A stretch of DNA of 64,000 bases. It comes from Sciurus carolinensis. Taxonomy: Eukaryota > Chordata > Mammalia > Rodentia > Sciuridae. Shown here piece by piece: positions 58,367 through 64,000 of the stretch (position 1 is its first letter; the number at the start of each line of letters is the position of its first letter). The stretch covers positions 3,084,783-3,148,782 of the forward strand of contig NW_025920103.1 of NCBI RefSeq assembly GCF_902686445.1. Direction: 5' to 3'. The notes under the pieces are model-generated. The model had not been told where the DNA came from, ran no database searches, and saw only the letters and a program-made list of their open reading frames with translations. Made by a program: the position numbers and the translations under genes.

Positions 58367-59766
58367 CTGTGGGTCTGTGCTCTCGCTCTGTGCTCTGTGC
58401 TCGGTTTGTGCTCTGGTCCCTTTGCTCTTTACTCTGTGCTTTGTGCTTTGTACTCTTGGCTCTGGTCTCTGCCTCTGTACTCCGCGCTTTGTACTCTGAG
58501 CTCAGTGCTCTGGGCTCTGGGTCTGGGCACTGACTTTGACTCTGGATCTGGGCTCAATGCTCTGTGTTCTGTGCTCTGTGCTCTACACTTTACACTCTGG
58601 GCTCTAATCTCTGGGCTCCTACTCTGTGCTTTGTGCTCTGTGCTCTGTGCTCTGTCTACGTGCTCTGTCTATGTGCTCTGTCTGCATTCTGTTCTCTGCA
58701 CTCTGTGCTCTGAGCTCTGGGCTCTGGTCTCTGTGTTCTGTCTCTCTACAGCTGGTCTGGGCACTGGGCTCTGTTCTGTACTCTGGTCTCTGTATTCTGT
58801 GCTCTGGGCTCTGTACTATAGGCTCTGGGCTCTGTGTTCTGTCTTTGTACTCTGGGTCTGTGCTCTGAGCTCTGGCTGTGTGCTCTGGCTCTGTGCTCTG
58901 ATCTCTATTTGCTGTGCTCTGTGCTCTGCACTCTGTGCTCTGGGCTCTGTACTCTGCGTTCAGGGCTCTGGCTCTGGGCTCCTGTTTGTGCTTTGTGCTC
59001 TTTGCTTTGTGGTGTGTCCTCTGTGCTTTGGCTAGGTACTCTCAGTTCTGGCTCTGGGCTCTGGCTCTGTGCTCTCTGCTCTGGTTGCTGGTCATTGTGC
59101 TCTATGTTCTCTGTTCTGTCTCTGTACTCTGACTCTCTACTCTGTGTCTGGGCTCTCAGCTCTGTGCTCTGAGCTCTTTGCTCTGTGCTCTGTACTCTGC
59201 ACTCTGTGCTCTGGCAATGTGCTCTACACTTTGTGCTCTGTGCTCTGTGCTCTGGGCTCTTGGCTGTGTGCTCTGTGCTCTGGGCTCTCTGCTCTGTGCT
59301 CTGTGCTCTGGTCTCTGTGCTCTGTGCTATGTTCTCTGTGCTCTGCAATCTGTGCTTTGTGCTCTGTGCTTTGTGATCTGTGCTCTTGCTGTGTGCTCTG
59401 CGCTCTGTGATCTGGGCTGTGTGCTCTGGGTTCTGGCACTAGGCTATGTCTCAATACAATGAGTCAGGGCTCTGAACTCTGTCTCTGTTCTCCAGGTCCT
59501 GGCTCTGTGCTCTATGATCTGTGCCTGCCCTCTGCATTCTGGGCTATGGCTCTGGGCTGCTGCTCTGTTCTCTGTGCTCTGTGCTCTGTGCTCTGTGCTC
59601 CATAATCTGCACTCTGTGCTCTGTGCTCTGGATCAGTGTACTCTGTCTTCTCTTCTCTGCACTCTGGGCTCTGGGTTTTGACTCTGTGCTCTGTGCTCTG
59701 TGCTCTGGGCTCTGTGCTCTGTGCTCTGCACTCTGTGCTCTGGGCTCTGGGCTCTGGGCTCTGGTC
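58367..59766 (+). repeat. Satellite block C, CTCTGTG polarity (1.4 kb)
   Basis: Returns to block A polarity at the ACAGCTGT palindrome and ends in 'GGGCTCTGGTCTCAGAGCAG'. Confidence 0.93.
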
Positions 59767-61612
59767 TCAGAGCAGGAGCCCAGAGCACAGATCTGAGAGC
59801 ACAGAGCCACAGCCTAGAGCACAGAACACAGAGACCAGAGCACAGAAAACAGAGCATGAGCCCAGAGCTAGAGACCAGAGTGCAGATTGCAGAGCACAGA
59901 GAAAAGATCAGAGAGCCTGGACCCAGAGAACACAGACAGAATTCAGAACCCAGACCCAGAGTATTAGAGAGAACCTAGAGCCAGGACCCAGAGCACACAA
60001 CCCCAAGCACAGAGCAAGAGCACAGAGCACAGAGTGCAGAACACAGAGACCACAGCACAAAGCACAAAGCACAAAGACCAGAGCACAGAGCACAGAGTCA
60101 AAATCCCAGACCCAGAGTACAGAGCCAGAATACAGAGACAGAGCATACAGTTTAGAGCATATTGACCAGAGCCCAGAGCCCACAGCCAGAGCCCAGAGCA
60201 CTGAACCATGAGCACATAGCACACCACACCACGGAGCACAGAGCACAGAGCACAGAGCACAGATCACAGAGACCAGAGCTCAGAGACACAGCACAGACCA
60301 CAGAGCTAGGAGACCAGAGACCATAGCACAGAGCACAGAGCCAGAACCCAGAGCCTAGTGCACAGAGTCCAGATTCAGTGAGCAGAGCACAGAGAGCAGA
60401 GTCAGAGCTCAGAGCAAAGAGTGCAGAGCACAGAGTACAGAGCACAGTGTCACACCCCAGAGCCAGAGCCTAGAGCAAATAGCCAGAGCTCAGAGCACAG
60501 AGCACAAAGCTCAGAGCACACAGCACAGAGCAGGAGTTCAAAACCAGAGCTCAGAGTGCAGAGTACAGAGCACAGAGTACAGAGCACAGTGTCAAAGCCC
60601 AGAGCCAGAGTCCAAAGCCAAGAGCACAGAGCACAGAGCACAAAGCCCAGAGTACAGGGCACATTGCCCAGAAACCCAGTGGAAGGAGCACAGAGTACAG
60701 AGCCAGAGCACAGTATGCAGAGGACGGAACACAGAGACCAGAGAACAGAGCGCAGACCACAGAGCACTGAGAACAGAGTACAGAGCACAGAGGCCAGAAC
60801 ACAGACACCAGAGCACAGAGCACAGAACCATGAGCTCAGATCCAGAGTACTGAGCTAGAGTACAGAGACAGAACACAGAGCACAGTGACCAGAGACCAGA
60901 GCACAGAGCACAGTGATCAGAGACCAGAGCACAGAGCACAGTGCCCAGAGCCCAGAACCCAGAGTCCAGACACAGAATGCAGAACACAGAGCAAAAAGGA
61001 CATAACCTAGAGCACAGAGCCCGGAACACAGAGCACAGTGACCAGAACCAGAGCACAGAGCACAGAGCACAGAGTCAGGCCCAAGAGCACAGAGTTCAGA
61101 GCACAGAGAACAGAACACAGAGCCCAGAGCACAGAACCCAGATACCACAGCACAAATCCCAGAGCACAGAGAACAGGTCACAGAGCCTAGAGACCAGAAA
61201 CCATAGCAACGAGCATGGAACCAGATCCTAGAGCACAGAGCACAGAGCACAGAGTCAGAGCCCAGAGTCAGAGCCCAGAGCGCAGAGTGCAGACCACAGA
61301 GGACAGAGCACAGAGTCAGAGCCCAGAGCCAGAGCCCAGAGCAAATAGTCAGAGCACAGAGCACATAGTCAGAGCACAGAGCACAAAGCACAGAGCACAA
61401 TGCACAGAGAAGGAGCCCAGGCCAGAGGCCAGAGCACAGAGTTTAGAGCACAAAGCACAGAGCACAGAGTCAGAGCACAGTGCATAGAGCAAAGAGCCAG
61501 AATCCAGGGCTGATAGTACAGAGCACAGAGCAAAGAGTAAAAAGCACAGAGACCAGAGACCAGAACACAAACAGAGTACAGAGTACAGAGCACAGAGTCA
61601 AGAACACAGACC
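59767..61612 (-). repeat. Satellite block D, CACAGAG polarity (1.8 kb)
   Basis: Its first few hundred bases (about 59,840-60,005) are homologous to the start of block F (about 63,203-63,376), sharing CACAGAAAACAGAGCATGAG and 'GAGCACACAACCC'. Ends at ACACAGACCCCTAGTTCTGG. Confidence 0.93.
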
Positions 61613-63157
61613 CCTAGTTCTGGGCTCTGGCCCTGGGATCTGGCTCTGTGCTCTCTGCTCTGTGCTCTGGACTCTGGTCACTTTGCTCTGTGCTCTGTGC
61701 TCTCTCAGTACTCTGGCTCTGGATCTGAGCTCTGGGCTCTCTGTTCTGTCTCTGTACTCTGGGTCACAGCTCTGTGCTGTGATCTCTGTGCTCTGTGCTC
61801 TGTACTCTAGGCTCTGGGCTCTGTATTCTGTCTTTGTTCTCTGGCTCTGTGCTCTGGATTCTGTGCTCTGGCTCTGTGCTCTGGGTCTGTGCTTTGTGCT
61901 CTGGTCTCTGGGATCTGGGTCCTGTGCTCTGGGCTCTTGTCTCTTTGATTTGTGCACTGGGCTCTGTGCTTTGTGCTGTGTGCTCTCTACTATGAGCTCT
62001 GGGCACTGTGCTCTGTGCTCTCATCTCTGGTCTCTGTGCTCTGGCTCTGTGCTGTGGGCTCTTGTTCTGGGCTCTGTGTTCTGGGCTCTGTGTTCTGGGA
62101 TCTCGGCTCATTTTTTTGTGCACTGGGCTCTGTGCTCTGTTCTGTGTGCTCTGTTCTCTGTGCTCTGGGCTCTGTGTTCTGGGATCTCGGCTCAGTTTTT
62201 TTTTTGTGCACTGGGCTCTGTGCTGTGTGCTGTGTGCTCTGGGCTCTGTTCTCTGGTCTCTGCTCCTGACTCTGAGCTCTGGGTTCTGAACTCTGTGCTC
62301 TCTGCTCTGTGTTCTGTGCTCTGTGCTCTGGGTTCTGGGCACTGTGCTCTGAGCTCTGTGCTCTGGACTCTCTTCTGGGCTCTGTGCTCTGTGCTCTGTG
62401 TTCTGGGGCTCTGAACTCTGGCCTGTGACTCTGTGATGTGGGCTCTGTGTCTGGACTCTAGGCACTGTGCTCTGTGCTCTGGTTTCTGGTCACTGTCTTC
62501 TGTGCTCTGTGCTCTTTGCTCTGGGCTCTGGGCTTTGACTCTGGCTATGTGATCTTGCTTTGTGCTCTGCACTGTATGCTCTGAGCTATGTGCTCTCTTC
62601 TCTAGTCTCTGTGCTCTGTGCTCTGGCTTTCTGCTCTATCTCTGTACTCTGGCTCTATGCCCTGTGACTTGTGCTCTGCACTCTGAGCTCTGAGCTCTAG
62701 CTCTGGGCTCCTGCTCTCTGCTCTGTGTTCTGCACTCTGCACTCTGGGCTCTAGTTCTGTGCTCTGTGCTCTGGGTTTGTACTCTGTGCTCTGCTCTCTG
62801 CACTCTGTGTTTTGACTCTGGGCTCTCTCTCCATTCTCTGTGCTTTGTGCTGTGAGCTCTGGGATGGTGACACTGTGTTCTGTCTCTGTACTCTGGATCT
62901 ATGCTCTGAACTATGTGCTTTCTGCTCTGATCTCTGTGCTCTGTGATCTGTGCTCTTTGGTCTGGGCTCTGTGGTCTGTGCTATGGTCTGTGGTCTCTCA
63001 GTACTTTGCTCTGTGATCTGTCTCTGAGCTCTATAATCTGGGCTCTGTGCTGCGGTCTCTGAGTTCTGGGCTCTGGTCTCTGTGTTCTGTCAGCTCTGTG
63101 CTCTCTGATTTTTTACTCTGTGCTCTGTACTCTGTACTCTGTTCTCTGTGATCTGGC
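61613..63157 (+). repeat. Satellite block E, CTCTGTG polarity (1.5 kb)
   Basis: Contains two T-run interruptions (near 62,109 and 62,201) inside a local repeat of about 90 bp, GTTCTGGGATCTCGGCTCA followed by a T run and GTGCACTGGGCTC. Ends in the stem at 63,144-63,188. Confidence 0.93.
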
Positions 63158-63188
63158 CCACATCACAGAGCACAGCCAGATCACGGAG
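63144..63188. repeat. Hairpin at polarity switch E/F
   Basis: CTCTGTGATCTGGC (63,144-63,157) and GCCAGATCACGGAG (63,175-63,188) are reverse complements at 13 of 14 positions, with a 17-nt loop. The ten bases next to the loop pair perfectly. Confidence 0.9.
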
Positions 63189-63923
63189 CACAGAGCACAG
63201 AGCACAGAAAACAAAGCATGATCCCAGAGCCAGAGCTCAGAATGCTGAGTTCAGAGCACAGAGCACAGAGCACAGAGGACAGAGCCAGGACCCATAGAAC
63301 ACAGACAGACTTCAGATCCCAGACACAGCATTTTGAGAGAGAGCCTAGAGCCAGAAACCAGAGCACACAACCCAGAGCACAAAGCACAGAACAGAGAACC
63401 AGTATACAGTGTGCAGAGCATATAGCACAGAGTACAGATTGCAGAACATAGAGACCAGAGCACAGATAGCAGAACACTGAGCAGAGCACAGAGTACAGAG
63501 CCTAGATTACAAAGCACAGAGCACAGTACCCAGAACCCAGAGTACAGAATACAGGGCACAGGGCACAGAGCACAGAGTCAGAGCCCAGAGCCCAGAGCAT
63601 AGGGCACAGAGACTAGAACAGAGAGACATAGCTCAGAGCATAAATCCACAGTACAGAGACAAAACACAGAGTCCACATCCCAGAACTCACAGCACAGAGC
63701 ACAGAGAAGAGAGAGAGAGCCCAGAGCCAGAGCGCAGAACACAGAGAGTAGAGCACAGAGACCACAGCACAAAGCCCAGAGCACAGAGTGCAGAGTACAG
63801 AGCAAGTGCCCAGAGTCCTGAGTACAGAGCACAGTGCACAGAGCACAGAGAAAAGAGCACAGATACCAGAGCACACAGCACAATCCGCGCACAGAGCACA
63901 GAGCCAAGAGCACAGACCCAGAG
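63158..63923 (-). repeat. Satellite block F, CACAGAG polarity (0.8 kb)
   Basis: A shortened relative of block D: similar start and the same kind of end (GAGCACAGACCCAGAGGTTTG). Confidence 0.9.
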
Positions 63924-64000
63924 GTTTGGGCTCTGGCCCTGGGCTCTGGCTCTGTGCTCCGCACTCTGTGCTCTGTGCTCGGTCTCTGTACTTTGGCTCT
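63924..64000 (+). repeat. Satellite block G, CTCTGTG polarity, cut by the window end
   Basis: Begins TTTGGGCTCTGGCCCTGGGC, closely matching the start of block E (TTCTGGGCTCTGGCCCTGGG). The array continues beyond the window. Confidence 0.9.

Larger units (their letters stand above)
37908..64000. repeat. Giant inverted heptamer satellite array (CTCTGTG/CACAGAG)n
   Basis: About 26 kb, running off the window end, built of a degenerate 7-bp unit CTCTGTG (complement CACAGAG). Common variants are CTCTGGG and CTCTGCA plus a 6-bp CTCTGG form. The plus strand is nearly free of A where the unit reads CTCTGTG and nearly free of T where it reads CACAGAG. Polarity flips near 50,481, 58,366, 59,767, 61,613, 63,158 and 63,924. 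Higher-order duplications of 34, 83, 131, 164, about 1,276 and 1,508 bp are superimposed. The only clear foreign insert is an ERV solo LTR. No gene is present: the many open frames follow from the unit, whose period of 7 puts the same stop-free heptapeptide in every frame. Confidence 0.97.

Noticed and set aside
37908..64000. CRISPR array
   Set aside because: Repeats are contiguous 7-mers without spacers of constant length, and the window is mammalian.

Overview
The window looks like nuclear DNA of a rodent, most likely a squirrel-family (sciurid) species. Evidence: a tRNA-derived ID-type SINE with a perfect 13-bp target-site duplication (34,231-34,324), a second, older ID-like copy near 15.2 kb, a full-length LINE-1 with rodent-type architecture, and ancient mammalian repeats (MIR, L2, L1M, hAT-Charlie relics). 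There are no prokaryotic genes. I find no intact protein-coding gene. The largest open frames are either the two broken LINE-1 genes or artefacts of a tandem repeat.

Layout. 1-12.4 kb is single-copy-like, AT-rich DNA with old MIR, L2 and hAT fragments, microsatellites and one plausible small minus-strand exon (9,077-9,165). 12.39-13.33 kb is a CpG island with E-box, NRF1-like, CCAAT and CTCF-like motifs, so probably a promoter; the gene it serves cannot be named. 13.4-26.9 kb is again gene-poor, with an ID SINE, an L1M 3' end, MIR/L2 relics, a long TG microsatellite and a MER5-like relic. 26,913-33,713 is a full-length LINE-1 inserted on the minus strand, flanked by a 13-bp duplication with one mismatch. 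Both of its ORFs carry stops or frameshifts. 33.7-37.9 kb holds an ID SINE, a possible decayed processed pseudogene, a solo MaLR/ERVL-like LTR with a 5-bp duplication, a B1-like SINE and a 291-bp 5'-truncated LINE-1 with a perfect 13-bp duplication.

From about 37.9 kb to the end (about 26 kb, running off the window) the DNA is one huge degenerate tandem array of a 7-bp unit, CTCTGTG on one strand and CACAGAG on the other. The array changes polarity six times (near 50.48, 58.37, 59.77, 61.61, 63.16 and 63.92 kb). The result is alternating inverted blocks, with higher-order repeats and recent internal duplications layered on top. A 553-bp ERV solo LTR is embedded at 56,473-57,025. Because 7 is not divisible by 3 and the unit makes no stop codon, both strands are open over long stretches in every frame and encode only LCALCSV-like or HRAQSTE-like heptapeptides. 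This inverted heptamer satellite is the most unusual object in the window. Its polarity switches should first be checked against long reads to exclude misassembly.

Functionally, the window is best read as gene-poor DNA shaped by retrotransposition and satellite expansion, with one probable promoter. All family assignments come from reading the sequence; no database search was possible.
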